DNA of 33,389 bases from Schoenoplectus triqueter. Its lineage: Eukaryota; Streptophyta; Magnoliopsida; Poales; Cyperaceae. The stretch lies in the NCBI GenBank assembly GCA_964058805.1, contig CAXKVV010001298.1:1-33389 (forward strand), given 5' to 3'. Within the stretch, counting starts at the first letter, position 1. Each line of letters opens with the position of its first letter. A program made the translations under genes and the position numbers. The notes beneath the pieces were generated by a model. That model was not told the DNA's origin. It searched no databases and was given only the letters and a program-made list of their open reading frames with translations. Shown here one piece after another: positions 20,066 to 33,070 of this stretch.

Positions 20066-22090
20066 GACATGAACAAAATATCTTGTAACGTCCTCGCGGT
20101 GAGTCAGAATGGGAAGAAGATTAAAAAGAGTTCCAAGCGCAAGAAGGGCAAGGGCAAAGGCAAGGCTCAAGTGGTGATCTCGAGCAAGTCCAAGTCCAAG
20201 GATGTTTCCGAGGCCGAGTGCTTTTATTGCAAAGGCATAGGGCATTGGAAACGTAGCTGCCCTAAATACCTGAAGGATAAGAAGAATGGGAATGTCCCTA
20301 CTTCATCAGGTATACTTGTTATTGAAATTAACCTTGCTACTTCTATTTCTGATTGGGTGTTGGACACTGGGTCATGTGCTCATATTTGTTCAAATGTGCA
20401 GGCACTAAAGAATAAGAGGTTGCTTGGCAAGGGTGAGATGCTGCTCCGAGTCGGCAATGGAGCGAGTGTTGCTGCTATTGCTGTAGGAGATTTAGATTTG
20501 CATTTACCTAGTGGACTTGTATTAGAACTTAGTAGTGTTTATTATGTTCCTTATATTTCTAGAAATATTATCTCTGTCTCATGTATGGACAATGATGGAT
20601 TTGCTTTTTCTATTAAAGATCGTTGTTTGTCTTTTTATAGAGATGGCTTATTCTATGGTCATTCCCAGGTTGTGAATGGCATATATGTTCTAGAAATAGA
20701 TAATCAAGTCCTTAACATCAATAATAAGAGAATTAAGTCTTCTAATGAGGGTGAGACTCTCATATGGCATCATCGCCTAGGTCATATAAACGAGACGCGC
20801 ATTAAGAAATTACAAGAGGTTGGACTTCTTGGTTGCTTTGACTTAGAGTCGTTAGCAACATGCGAGTCATGTTTATTAGGGAAAATGACTAAAGCACCTT
20901 TTACCAAGCTAGGTGAGAGGGCAAATGACTTATTGGACCTAGTACATAGCGATGTGTGCGGTCCTATGAGCATTGGTGCTAGAGATGGATCAAGATACTT
21001 TGTCACGTTTACTGATGATTTCAGTAGATATGGCTATGTCTATTTGATGAGACATAAGTCTGAATCCTTTGACAAGTTCAAGGAGTTCAAGGCTGAAGTT
21101 GAGAACCAACTCGGAAAGAAGATTAAAGTATTTAGAACGGATCGAGGTGGTGAATACTTGAGCGGTGACTTTAGGGAGTACCTAAAGGAACATGGGATAG
21201 TCCCACAGCTCACTCCTCCCGGGACGCCGCAATGGAATGGTGTCTCTGAGAGGAGGAACAGAACCTTGTTGGACATGGTTCGTTCTATGATGAGCAAAGC
21301 TGAGTTACCACGCTTTTTCTGGGGATTTGCGCTTGAAACTGCTGCATTCACATTGAATCGATTGCCATCAAAGTCCGTTGAAAAGACGCCATATCAGTTA
21401 TGGTTTGGAAGAGTACCAAATGTGCCTTTTCTTAAGATTTGGGGTTGTGAGGCTTATGTCAAACGACTGATGTCTGACAAGCTTAGCCTTAGATCTGATA
21501 AGTGCTTGTTCGTGGGATACCCTAAGGAAACAAAAGGGTACTACTTCTACTTCAAGTCTGAAAATAAGATAATTGTTGCCAGACATGCAATATTCTTGGA
21601 GAAGGAGTTTCTCGCAAGAGGAAGTAGTGGGAGTAGTGTGCAACTTGAAGAAATTCAAGAAGCACATGAGAGTGTAGTCGGTGATGACTCCACAATCTCT
21701 CCTATGGATACTGAGCCTAGTGGGAGTGGGACTCCGGAATCGGGCTTAGAAAATATGGCTCAAGAGGCATCTGAGCCACAAGTACTTCGAAGGTCGAGTA
21801 GATCAAGTCATCATCCTGAAAGATGGTTGGGGCTTCATCAAGGATCAACGGTGGAGACCGAAGATCCCATGACCTATACGGAAGCGATGGCACGGCCCGA
21901 CTCCGCTGAATGGCTTGGAGCCATGCAATCTGAAATACAGTCTATGTACGACAACCAAGTTTGGAATTTGGTTGACCTCCCTGAGGGAGTGCGTCCTATT
22001 GAAAACAAGTGGGTTTTCAAAAGAAAGTCGGACATGGATGGTAACTTGACTACTTATAAAGCACGACTAGTTGCGAAAGGTTACAAATAA
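20066..22090 (+). pseudogene. pol: Copia Gag end, protease, integrase and start of reverse transcriptase
   Basis: In frame with gag; counting from the Met at 20069 it has 673 codons. Domains in order: basic KR-rich linker; CCHC zinc knuckle C51, C54, H59, C64; aspartic protease with WVLDTGS (D99); pre-integrase zinc site H235, H239, C265, C268; integrase core with catalytic triad D295, D358, E394 (35 residues between the last two); the PWN-type segment QWNGVSERRN; then a serine-rich linker and the opening of the reverse transcriptase (NKWVFKRK, YKARLVAKGYK). It ends with TAA at 22088-22090, where glutamine (CAA) is usual after KGY and one residue. All catalytic residues of protease and integrase are present. 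The break falls inside the reverse transcriptase domain, so no polymerase can be made from this frame alone. Confidence 0.9.
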
Positions 22091-23437
22091 ATTCAAGAAA
22101 TTGATTTTGATGAGACCTTCTCGCCCGTAGTCATGTTTAAGTCAATTCGGATATTGTTAGCCATTGCCGCATTTCATGATTATGAGATTTGGCAAATGGA
22201 TGTCAAAACCGCCTTTCTAAATGGAGATTTAGAAGAGGATGTGTATATGACACAACCAATGGGTTTTGAGGATCCAAGTAATGCTAACAAGGTATGTAAG
22301 CTTCGAAGAGCCATTTATGGTTTGAAGCAAGCATCAAGAAGTTGGTACAAACGCTTTGATAGTGAAATCAAAGCGCTTGGCTTTATCAAGTGTGATGAAG
22401 AGCCATGTGTGTACAAACGATTCAGTGGGAGTAATATTGTGTTTCTCATATTATATGTGGATGACATATTGCTGATCGGAAATGATATTCCTACCTTGGA
22501 AGAAATCAAGTCATCATTGAAGAAGATTTTCTCAATGAAAGACTTGGGCGAGGCTGCCTATATTTTAGGCATAAGGATCTATAGGGATAGATCAAGGAGA
22601 CTTATTGGATTAAGTCAAGAATCATATTTGGACAAGGTGTTGAAGAGGTTCAACATGCAAGATTCCAAGAAAGGAAACTTGCCCATGTCCCATGACATTG
22701 ATCTCAGCAAGAAGCAGTGTCCTAAGACAACAGCTGAGCTCGAGAGCATGAAGAAGATACCATATGCTTCTGCAATTGGATCTATCATGTATGCCATGAT
22801 ATGTACTCGCCCAGATGTGTTATACGCGTTAAGTGTGGCAAGTAGACATCAAGCAAATCCAGGGTTCGCACATTGGACTGCGGTAAAAACTATCCTGAAG
22901 TACTTGAAAAAGTCTAAAGATATGTTTCTCGTCTATGGAGGAGAAACTGAGCTCGTTGTAAGAGGTTACACGGATGCTAGTTTCCAAACAGATCGTGATG
23001 ATCTAAGATCGCATACAGGGTTTGTGTTCACCCTCAATGGTGGTGCTGTGAGTTGGAGGAGTTCCAAACAAGATACGACAGCAGACTCAACCACAGAGGC
23101 TGAATACATAGCCGCCTCGGAGGCAGCTAAAGAAGGTGTATGGATCAAGAAGTTCGTAGTTGAGCTTGGTATAGTCCCCAGTGCTTCCGGACCATTGGAG
23201 CTCTATTGTGACAACAATGGAGCCATCGCACAAGCGAAGGAACCTCGATCACATCAGAAGTCAAAGCATGTTTTACGGAGATATCACCTAATTCGCGAGA
23301 TTGTCGAACGAGGTGATGTCAAGGTTTGTAAGATAGATACGGAGGCGAACACAGCCGACCCACTGACTAAGCCCTTATCTCAGGCCAAACACACGATGCA
23401 CACAGCTGGAATGGGCATCAAGTTTATGTGTGATTGA
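22091..23437 (+). pseudogene. pol: Copia reverse transcriptase and RNase H, 3' part of pol
   Basis: Same frame as the preceding piece, opening directly after the TAA; the first Met is at 22133, giving 434 codons. Counting from it: D23 in QMDVKTAFLNG and YVDD at 108-111 are the reverse transcriptase metal ligands, and IYGLKQASRSWY is the family signature. RNase H follows with D281 (GYTDASF), E324 (TEAEYIAAS), D360 (YCDNNGAI) and D409 (TADPLTK). It closes with a normal TGA 120 bp before the 3' LTR. No frameshift and no lost catalytic residue are seen. The Met at 22133 is internal to the domain and is not a natural start. Confidence 0.9.
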
Positions 23438-23546
23438 CATTGAGAGTCTTCATGAGTCATGTACATGGGGATGTACTTCGGGCTACCCAAATTAGTTAGA
23501 GTTGTATTCTTTTATGCATGGAGATTGTATATTAGATTGGCTCTAG

Positions 23547-23560
23547 CTCAAGTGGGAGAT
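23547..23560 (+). promoter_or_regulatory. Polypurine tract
   Basis: AAGTGGGAGAT directly before the 3' LTR is the expected primer site for plus-strand synthesis; AGTGGGAGAT ending at 23560 is typical of plant copia elements. Confidence 0.8.
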
Positions 23561-25326
23561 TGTTAGTGTTGTAGTGATCTAGTAGCCAATCATTGGATGA
23601 TTGTATTTAGTTTCATGTAAAAGGATGATATATTTGATATTTCATTTGTTCCTTGAGTATTCATTGTTTATATTTTGAGTTGGACTTCAAATGTGAAACA
23701 TATATATATATATATATATATATATAAAGATTATAATGAAAAACTCTAGAAGTCCCTAATCCATTCATTATCTAGGAATAATAATTAACACAAATGGATT
23801 AGTATGTAAGTTAAGTGTTGATCGTGTTTCACAGATCACTCGATAAGGAGTTATCGGCTTAATTACACAAATAGCATGTTGGACATGTTATTGGACATGA
23901 CCCATGTTGAAATACTATAAAGATTATGTTTGATGTCATTAGTATTTCATTTGGATGCTAATTCTTAGGTTGAGACAAATGATCTTCTTATACGTCTGAT
24001 TTGTATTTGTGGATATCGTCTAACGTTGTCCGTAACTGGCAGCCATAAGGGCTTTATCTCAGTGTACGTCTTTCGTATGAAGGGGATGCATGAGTCAAGA
24101 AGACCGATGTCTCTTTTGTTTGTCGACGGGAGTGATGATATCCAACTAGGTGCACATAGTATACGAATGCATTGCAATGGATGACATGATCTTGCCTTGC
24201 AACATTCGGGATATCATAGGACATAGAATAAGCATGAGGCAATTGTCGTTGCCTAGGACCGGGATATAAGTACCGCACTCATGTCTGAATTATTTAGGGG
24301 TTGTGATGCATATTGCTGGGTGCCGCTCACAATCTATGAGATTAAGGGGTTTAATCTCATTGCTAAATAATTTAGGTCCCAAAGGGTCACACCGTGAGAG
24401 GATTGTGCCTCTATTCGTTCCTTGATCATTTAATATGTTGGACATATTAAATTGAGTCTTAAACATGAGATATATATAGTCATAGAAAATGACTAATTAA
24501 TTATATTTATCAAATGGTTTGATAAATAGGCTGAAATTATGAAAACGATGCAAAAATAGCCCGGTTCAGCCCCATTCGACTTTCATTCGGCCCAAATACC
24601 CATAGTGCAAGACACCTCACTATTCTGGACACATGAAGCCCAACTAGGGCCCTTCTAATGGATGCACAAGGCCTAAAGTAGTGGGTGGTTATGCCAAAAC
24701 GTGGGTAGAAGGCAATGCTGAAGTTGGGAGCTGTTTTGCCACGTTTTCAGCAGTTTTTCAGCAGTTTTTCGGCAGTTTTTTTTGCTGTTTTGGGCTGTTC
24801 TCCACTCTAGAATGTGGGGAGACTACCTAGGGACATGGGAGAGGAGTCTCCTGCCTTGGGGCTCTATAAAAGGAGGCCTAGGCAGCCAAGAAACCCATCG
24901 ATCTTTCACTTACGCACGCGGAAGCTCTGCTGAATTTCTGCCGCGTATCTCATGTGTTGAGACCCATCTTCCACCAGATTTTTCACATAGATTAAAGGAG
25001 TTTAATCACAGTGGTGTGGAGGAGATCAAGGAGAGTCTCCCTAGCATCCTAGCAAGTGCGAAGGAGATCGGATAGTGGGCTGCCTCGGTGGATACCTTGG
25101 AGGGCGCCTACGCTTGGTGTCTTTGCGGGTACCGGTGCAAATCGAGCGAGAAGGAGACTACCCCGAGCCTCCCCGAAGACTCACGCATCAAAGGTACAAT
25201 AGTTTAGTCTAGATCTATGATTTTGGTTCAGTTTTATCACATGCAAGATCCTTGTTTGAATTGTGCACCGAAAAATTTAAAATTCCGCATGTTCGTGTAC
25301 TTGCTTGTTCAAACTAAATTCCAACA
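23561..25326 (+). repeat. 3' LTR of the copia element, full length (1766 bp)
   Basis: It starts TGTTAGTGTTG and ends CCAACA, a short inverted pair. The first 1 kb matches the 5' LTR; the remainder is present only here. TATAAAA at 24865-24871 follows repeated CAGCAGTTTTT words (about 24747-24790) and lies upstream of the probable R region. The plus frame at 24782-25075 spans the TATA box and is not a gene. The end is supported by the PMD exon resuming directly after it. Confidence 0.85.
24865..24871 (+). promoter_or_regulatory. TATA box of the 3' LTR
   Basis: TATAAAA in the context GCTCTATAAAAGGAGG is the best core promoter in the element. The 5' LTR has lost the corresponding segment. In this position it could drive read-out into the PMD remnant and downstream flank. 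Confidence 0.7.
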
Positions 25327-26207
25327 TGTCGATTGGGCGAAATATTACTGGTGAGCACAGAATGAGCCCAAGCTGCCTATCACGGAGTCGAGATCGTACG
25401 ACTATGCCCAGCGCTATACGTACATGGGGTGATATTACAAGAGAGGGATGACTACAATATGGTACGGCATGAGCACTGATGAGCACTTGAGCCAGCCGTT
25501 ATCGCACCCTGAGGAGCCTATGGATTAGTTGTCCTACGTTCCATATTCACATCAGAATGCCCGAGCAGTTAGCATTTAACCAAGCTATTTATTCTTAATT
25601 AAACTCTTCACATAACTTATGCTATAAAATAAAAAAAAATTATATATGCAAATACTCTGTTTAGTGAAGAATACTACCATCGTCATTGGTTGACTTACGA
25701 CGCCCGGACATTCATGGTTTGACAATCATGAATTACACTAGATAAAGCATTTGATAGGCGATTTAGGGCATCATCATATTTTCACAGCGATACTAGCTTC
25801 CGCAGGTAAATATTTATTTTTTTATTTTAATTTATAGGTATTTTTAGTTTAATTGATTTTGACAATTTAATTCATGTAAATATGTATAATTTTCTTGTAT
25901 AGGTCTTCTTACGGATCTTGAGGACATCGATAACTCTACCGCTGACCGTCCGACTCACGACCCACTTGACCCGGCGTCGGAGTCGACGACTGATGAGTTA
26001 GACTTATTTTAGGGAGATTTCATGTCGTAATCTCAGCTGATGAGTCATATGAGTCTCAATCCGGGTGCTGGGACCTTCGGTCCGTCCACCCGAGTGCCCG
26101 AGACGCAGGCATCGGCTGACGCAAAATATGAGAGCCCTCGCCATGAAATCCGGCCGAGAGACACATACAATCCGTCTCTCATTAGGAGGATGTTTCGTAG
26201 GCGTTGA
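25327..26207 (+). pseudogene. PMD pseudogene, 3' part
   Basis: Straight after the LTR the frame reads DWAKYYW, stop, AQNEPKLPI and on to SYDYAQRYTYMG, with three or more stops (two TGA, one TAG). A GT-AG-like gap follows; a probable exon at about 25670-25806 ends at GTAAAT, and a last one at about 25902-26207 carries an acidic stretch DPLDPASESTTDEL and ends with IRPRDTYNPSLIRRMFRRR before TGA. A basic tail after a low-complexity acidic region is common in transposon-encoded PMD proteins. Stop density matches that of the upstream parts, so the decay affects the whole gene. Confidence 0.65.
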
Positions 26208-28148
26208 TGTATTTTTTCCCGAGATTATTGTTTATATTACTGTTGTTTATATATGTACTTTATTTTCTCATTTATGATTTAAAATTAATTTTTTCTTATT
26301 TATACTTTGACATTAACTTCTTACAAAACTTTCAAATAATATAACATAATAATTATTAAATCATTCAAGCATTCAATCATTTTTACTTTAATATACAATC
26401 ATTTAAATAATTTATTTTATTTCTAAATTATATTAACAAAAAAAAAATAACAACCAATTGGATCCGAATTGCAAATTCAGGTCACTAGTCAGGGAGCTAA
26501 CACGAGTTACAAACTCTGCGTATACGGTAAAAATGACACAATCATATACCACTTTCGTTGTTTTTTTATTCACTACAAAAAAAAAATCTGTGATATGACC
26601 CCCTTCTAGTGCAATTTTATTAAGTTGCCCTTTATTTTTTAAGTTTGTTTGTAGGGCCCTTGAGCCCATGTTTGAATTTAAGCTGCTTTATTTACATCCT
26701 TGGCGATATGTAGATGAAAAATTATTTGTCGGCTGATTTGTATGTTTTACCTTTTGTTGTTTAAGACGTTATTATATTAGTAAAACCGAAGTTGACTTCA
26801 ATATATAAACGTCAAACGCGCCATACAATATGCAGCACCACCGGAAAAAGTGAACTGAGTTTTCAACTCAAATTTGACTTCTCTTTTGTCAGACTTTATT
26901 CTCATACATATTTTTTAAAACAAAATGACTATGATCGTCAACAAAAAGTTATTTTTAGTTTTCTTATTAGTAAACACGTGTTATTTTGTTTAAAATTATC
27001 TCTCATGTTAGTACTCTTTTTATCTGTTTATTTATTATATTAATACTTCAAAAGATTGATTCGAACTATTTAAATCATCATTATGGTATAAAATGGTGAC
27101 AAAATGTGTCACAAAAAGAGAAGAGTTATAAAATATCTTTTTATTCAGAGAGTAATACTTATACTGTTTTTTTTTATTTCATATTTATTCATAAACTTTT
27201 TACTATATTATAGCTACCTATCAATTCTTTAGATTCTTTTATATTTGTACATATACTCCTTAATATATGTAATATATTCTTTAACATTTTAAATTCTTTC
27301 ATATTTTTCTAGAGATTCAAATATATCATATAAAATATATTTACATACTCAACAATTATTTAGGATATCTTATATATTATTTAACACTTTAAATATTTAT
27401 ATATTTATTCATAAAATTAAATTTATATTTTGATTTGATATGTATTATTAATTTTCTTGACCTAACCCGAAATCAGACCGAATGTGTCGCATCGAGTTGG
27501 GTAAAAAAATTAAATAAATATAAAAATTTAAAGAGTTATAATTTTTCAGAAATAATTATTAGATATATTTGAAAATATTTTAATAATTAAATATTTTTTC
27601 GATAGATAAATACAAAAAAATGATGATATAATTGAGAGTTCTCAGGTAGATATGAAAGAATTTAAAGTATTCAATGATGTTATATATGTTAATGAGTATG
27701 TGGGTAAATCTGAAAGAATTTAGGGAGTTGATAGATAAATATGATACATTAAAGAGATAAGAGATAAATATGAAATAAAAGAAAAGTTGAAGGGAAAATA
27801 TGATATTAATCTTTTTATAAGTGCATCTATTTGTGCAAAAATTAGTAGGGGTGTAAAATAATCTGACAACCCGACAAATCCGTTCAACCAATCTAATCTA
27901 ATCATTTTTTTTTACCAAATTGAGATGTTGTCGGATTGTGTACAGATTATAATTGTGGCTAACCCGTTATATTAGATTGTATTATGAATTTACAATAAAA
28001 AAATTCCATCTAACTAGGACCCAACAGTATATATGTCACATATATATTTTTTTTAAAACTCTGTATCTAAAATTTATCGGATAATCGGTCAAATAGTCAT
28101 CTAAGAGTTAAATTATGTTGTAAATTTTATTATCGCTATGTGTTTGTG

Positions 28149-28182
<34 letters not shown>

Positions 28183-28994
28183 TTATAGATGTCATATATC
28201 AATTTTCTTTATATAATAAATTGTCATTTAAAATTTTATTTTGAGAAACGTAACAACTATTTAATTTTTGATTCGTTATTCATATATGATGTTTAATAAT
28301 CTTTATTATTAATATTTTTATCCTGAAGATTGATGTTGTTAATATAATTTTTTATATTAAGAAAAGTAATGAAAAATATAAAATATATTAATTAATTAAA
28401 ATATTTACATGTTTAATTCGTAAAAACTCATATGTAAAAATATATGAGCTAGATTGGATTACGGATGAAATAGCTAAATAATTTTCAACACAATCGGAAA
28501 ATTGTGATAAAAAAAATTACCGACACGCCAGCGATATACCCTAAATATTTGCGTTGTGAAATGGAACATGCATTTTATATTGGGGAGTCGCATTTTCCAA
28601 ATTCCAAGAGTGCTAATGGGGAAAACATGTATGGAATTACCAATCAATAAATACAGCTGCCTCGAGTGCCGATGTTTTTTTCATCGAGGTACAGCTCCCC
28701 TGTGAAAAGTCTGAAGGATATTATACAACCCGAGTCCGCATCTGGTATTGTTCTAATAAGTAAATTTCCAAAGTGTTCGTTTTTTTTCCTTTCTCATTTT
28801 CAATTTTCTAGCTTCCTGTCCTGCTTCATCGTTTTTATATTAGAACAGTGTAAATTTTTTCTCTCCTGTCAGGATCCATGGATAAACATAAATTAACGGC
28901 CTCTGTGGTTCCCCGTGAAAGCGAGGGGACTCGTGCATCCTCCTCAATTTCAATCAAATTAAATTAATTAACACGTTGAAAAGATAATATTAAC
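26208..28994. other. AT-rich intergenic DNA
   Basis: No supported gene. A (TA)n run lies at about 28149-28178. A small hairpin at about 28661-28701 has GCTG plus CCTCGA on the left and TCGAGG plus CAGC on the right, with a T-rich loop. CCCC and GGGG pair across ten bases at about 28911-28927. Minus-strand frames at 27580-27905 are AT-rich artefacts. Confidence 0.5.
28149..28178. repeat. (TA)n microsatellite
   Basis: About 15 uninterrupted TA units in AT-rich intergenic DNA. Confidence 0.9.
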
Positions 28995-29416
28995 TAGGGT
29001 TTCAATACAATAAGTTTTGCATGCCATAAAATATCATAATTTTTTTAATTTTTATTATAAAATTTGATATTCAAATTTTAAATCCAAATCAGTTAAACTT
29101 GTTCATTTTATGATACATATGTACGCTTGTAAAATTTTATAATTTTGGAACTCATTTTATAGTTTATCAAATGATAATAAAATGAATAAATATAGTCAAT
29201 TATGATTGATAAATTTTATTGTATCCATTCTGTTATCATTTGTTCTAATATAAAATGAATTGCTAAGATCATGAAATTTTATAAATATATATTTACTATG
29301 AAAATTAACAAGATCATCAGCTTGAATTTGCAATTTTAATGTTAAATTTTAAAATATAAATTAAAAATTAATTTGTGGTGTATTTTGACCGCAAAACTCA
29401 TAGCACTGAAACCCTA
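28995..29416. mobile_element. Foldback MITE-like element with about 200 bp arms (TAGGGTTTCA ends)
   Basis: Left end TAGGGTTTCA (28995) and right end TGAAACCCTA (29416) are perfect inverted ends. Inward, both arms share AGTTTTGC, AAAATA, CTTGTT, TAAAATTT, then a segment related to CATTTTATA and ATCAAATGATAA, so nearly the whole element folds on itself with little spacer. It has no coding capacity. The size of 422 bp and long arms recall Mutator-like or foldback MITEs. A target duplication could not be read with confidence. Confidence 0.75.
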
Positions 29417-29570
29417 AAAAATAATAAGGTCCATAACACATTATGTCATTTTCAACTTTTTACAATGTTCAGTATATAGAAGCGTCTATGTAATTTCCGG
29501 ATAGAAAGTTTTTTTTTTCTTTCTTCCTTTACTAATTAAACGGTCAAGAACTATAGAAGAAAAAGGTAAA
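29417..29570. other. AT-rich intergenic DNA
   Basis: Nothing recognised apart from a T/C-rich run at about 29510-29528. Confidence 0.4.
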
Positions 29571-29760
29571 AGTAAGGAAGGAGCATCATACTGACACGTG
29601 TGTTAGTGTACCGTCGTCAACTTTATCTTATTAGGATTAGAATAATATTAGAATGCTAAAAATGACCTCAAGCAGTGTGAATCTTTAATAGAACGAAAAT
29701 ATTGGTGAAGAGTTGACTGCTGCCTTGGCTTATATATAGATATTGACATCACCTTCTTTG
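29571..29760 (+). promoter_or_regulatory. Promoter-like stretch without a visible gene
   Basis: ACACGTGTG (G-box-like) at about 29596-29604, TTGAC cores (as in W-boxes) at about 29712-29716, and TATATATAG at about 29731-29739 occur in the order of a plant promoter. No coding frame longer than chance follows within 1 kb, so if real it would serve a short or non-coding transcript. Low confidence: these words are frequent in AT-rich plant DNA. Confidence 0.25.
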
Positions 29761-31679
29761 GAGATTGAAATTAATTGAATTGTGGATTGAAAGAAGAAAA
29801 GTGATTAAGAGATAAGTGGGCGGGGCATCTCACTAGTCATTAATTACTGATCTGCTATACAAAATATTTCACATGAGAGTTATTCCAACTTACGTATGCT
29901 AATCCTACTGGCATTAATATTTCATGTACAAACATTGTTAATGAAAATGATACAATTTAGACGTCGTTTAGTATTTAATACCTATTTTTTGAAAAAAATA
30001 AACTGTAAATGAAAAATGAGCTAGGCAATGTCATTTTGTAAACATGAAGTTTGTGGTATTCGATTCTCTAATTTTACTATTGTGAGATTGAATTAAGATA
30101 GACATGAAAAAGTTTGAGATTGCATTCTTTTTGGCTAAGAATTATGCTGGGTTATTTCTTTAAAAAAGTAAAAGCATTTTTCTAAAATTCTTAAACTCGA
30201 TATTGAGTGTTCTTAGCCAAGCATGTAATGGCGTAACCTCCAATAATTACTCCTTGATCAGCATCATTTGATAATTCTCTTCAGTTTGGAGTAACATCCA
30301 ATAATGTTTGGAATTGCCGAAATGTTTCAACATTGAAAATGAATATTAACTTTGATATAGTGATAAAGATAATGTTTGTATGAGAGGTTGTAGGCTTTAA
30401 AATTTACATTAGTTAATTTTGGATTCAATTTAGTTTAAAATGTCTGTGTGAATATTTCTGTGCAAATTTAAGGTTGGATGACTTGACCTTCATCTTTTAT
30501 CTTAAAAAATATATAGTTAATTTTATCCAATTTAATCTAAAACTCAAAAGAAGGATCCTTCAGGGACATATAAATTACAAAAATAATTTTTCTTTATGTA
30601 AAAATTGCAATGAATGTTGAACTCAGTTTTGTTCAGGAACATAATGTACTATCACTTTCTTCCAATTATTATTAATTATTGCCAATGTTGGAAGTATTTT
30701 CACCAATAAAAAAAACCCTCGGAAGTCGGAAGAATTCCCAAAAAATAAATACACATTCCCGTCATTTGCGCCCCTATACATTTCTCCACTAACTTAAAAA
30801 AATAGATTAATATTTTATCCGAACTGGACAAATTAAATTGATTAAAATAATCAAATACGTCGTCATGTGACATAAGCATCGGTATCATATGGAATTCGAA
30901 CATATATCAATAGTTCAATACACATCCCGTACTTATTGGGCCGGTATATCAAAAATTCGAGTACCATATATAGGATGAATTATGAAAAAAGAAAAAAATA
31001 TGCAGAAAAGTTATTTCGTTTAGTAGATGCCTAGGAAGTTGAGATATGGATTGATTCTGGCAAGAAATAAATGTTACGAGAATTCTTAAATGGCTGATGT
31101 TTTAATTCAAATAATCGCTTGTAGACTAAGATGGAAAAAAAAATGATGTTTTTATGTTGTTTGATGACGCCTTTTGTTCAGTTCATGTAGCCATTTTTCA
31201 GAAATCCAAATATGAGTTCATATTAGCCAAGGGTGGATTTAAGTGTAACTGGGGTCTCTAAATTTTAAAAAATAGTACTTTTAGGTTTAAGTTTTGTTAA
31301 GCTGACCCCTCTGAATTATCTGATTAATTTTAATTGAGAAAAATATTTAATATCGTGGATAATAAAATAATTATATCAAAAATTTTAAATATAAAGTCTC
31401 ATAAAGGAAAATTTTATTTATCACTATGATTATTATTATTTTGTTATTTTTAATATATAAAAGATATTATTTTAATATTTTTATTTAATACCCGATTAGT
31501 TAATAGATTTGAATCCGATAAGTTACTGAATTCGATTACTGACTTCCTGATCAAAATTCTACATCCGCCTCAGATATTAGCATCTATAATGAAGTTTCTG
31601 GAAATTTGAATTTTTTTGTCCTGGGTTGTACTGGCTGTACAACCGAAATTCATTAAAAACGAAGAATTTGATTAGCTTG
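29761..31679. other. AT-rich intergenic DNA
   Basis: No gene, RNA or repeat recognised. The minus frame at 30700-30903 shows no family features. Confidence 0.5.
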
Positions 31680-32130
31680 ACATCGTTCTAGCTTTAGAGC
31701 TATAAAAAAACCGAGTTAGGTTAAGTTTGAGATCAGTTCATTAGCTTAATGAGCTATAATTACTAGCTTAAAATTAATAAGTTAATGAGTGAGCCGAACT
31801 GATATGTTAACAACTCATTTATAATTAATAATATTTTATGTCAAAATTTAAAAATTAATAAAAATAAATGGCAATTAGATTTTATACATATTTCGTATAA
31901 TAATTTTATATATTGAATTATAACTTATATAATACACTAAAAAATTATAATAAAATAATAAATATTAATAATTTAATGAGCTCAAACTAGCTAATTAGAC
32001 CTAGTTCAATTAATTTAATGAGCGAGTAAAATTTAAATCGATCCTAAATGAATAACGAGCAAATCATATTTGAATCTATTCTGAACAAGTCACCGGCTAT
32101 CCACTAAATATGTGTTATTTTTATGGCCCT
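31680..32130. repeat. Decayed repeat with TTAATGAGCT words, similar to 6310-6945
   Basis: Words such as TTAATGAGCT, AGCTTAAT, TAATGAGCGAG and ACGAGCAAAT recur on both sides of an AT-rich centre, as in the block at 6310-6945. The right edge has ATGGCCCTAA, comparable with the AGGGCTG edge there read in reverse. The two are probably the same repeat family; the type is unresolved. Confidence 0.4.
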
Positions 32131-33070
32131 AATTAGTTTTGCTCGTACCACTAAATAAATAAATATATAACAGAAACAGCACTACAGCTGGTCCTCTGCT
32201 GGTTTCATTATCTTTTAAGAAAGGAAATGATGCTACAGATGGTCAATGCATGAAGACCAAACATGGCACCACAAATTCAGATGGACCATGGTTGTCAAAG
32301 TAAGAAAAGTATAAAAATATTGTAGTTGTCCCGAGAAAAGGAATGGAGAATAAATTAATTTATGGATACAAAACTGCATTTATTTTAACTAACGTACGTA
32401 CGTTACAGCAGACTTTTTTATTTATACATTAAAATATTATAAAATAAAAAAAATCATATTTATCTAATATTAAATTATAGAAAAAACTTATAATAAAGAC
32501 TATGTTTAATCTTGGATGAGAATTTTGCACAATATAAGTTAATGATTCATGATTTTTATGGCAAGAAAAGTAAATTGTTTTAACATATATTATCACCATT
32601 AATTTCTTACCAAATATGCATAAGGTTGCTAAATAAAAAATAATATTATGGAAATAATAGTATATATGGGAAAGAAATGGAGAGAAAGAGAAGATCAATG
32701 GACGCGATCACAAATGTTCGATCAGCCAAAAATAAATATTATCCGTCTAATTGATGGATAAAATGGGTATAATAAAAAAATATCATGATAAAAAATTAAT
32801 TCTCCAATCCTTAGATGCTTTATATAATAGTATAGATTGGAAGTCTATATTTGCAATTAAATTGGTAATTATATCGGACAGTAAAATAAATTATTATTCT
32901 GTATCAATCGATACGTGCATTCGCCTCATGATGTCACGCAGTATAATAATTTATTATAAAGGGTGGGGATAACTGGACAATGAGTTATTTTAATAATTTT
33001 GATGATGAACTCTAAAATAAATATTAAAAAAAATAAAAATAAAATTCTTTTTATAATTTTATTTTTCTAT
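32131..33070. other. AT-rich intergenic DNA
   Basis: No supported gene. The frames at 32429-32698 (minus) and 32751-32972 (plus) are AT-rich and lack recognisable domains. ACGTACGTACGT at about 32393-32404 is a short palindromic run. Confidence 0.5.

Noticed and set aside
24782..25075. 97-codon plus-strand frame in the 3' LTR
   Set aside because: It spans the LTR core promoter region and its TATA box; it matches no family and is absent from the 5' LTR through the deletion.
28661..28701. Hairpin resembling a small-RNA precursor
   Set aside because: The stem is only about ten bases with a two-base joint, too short for a plant miRNA precursor as read here.
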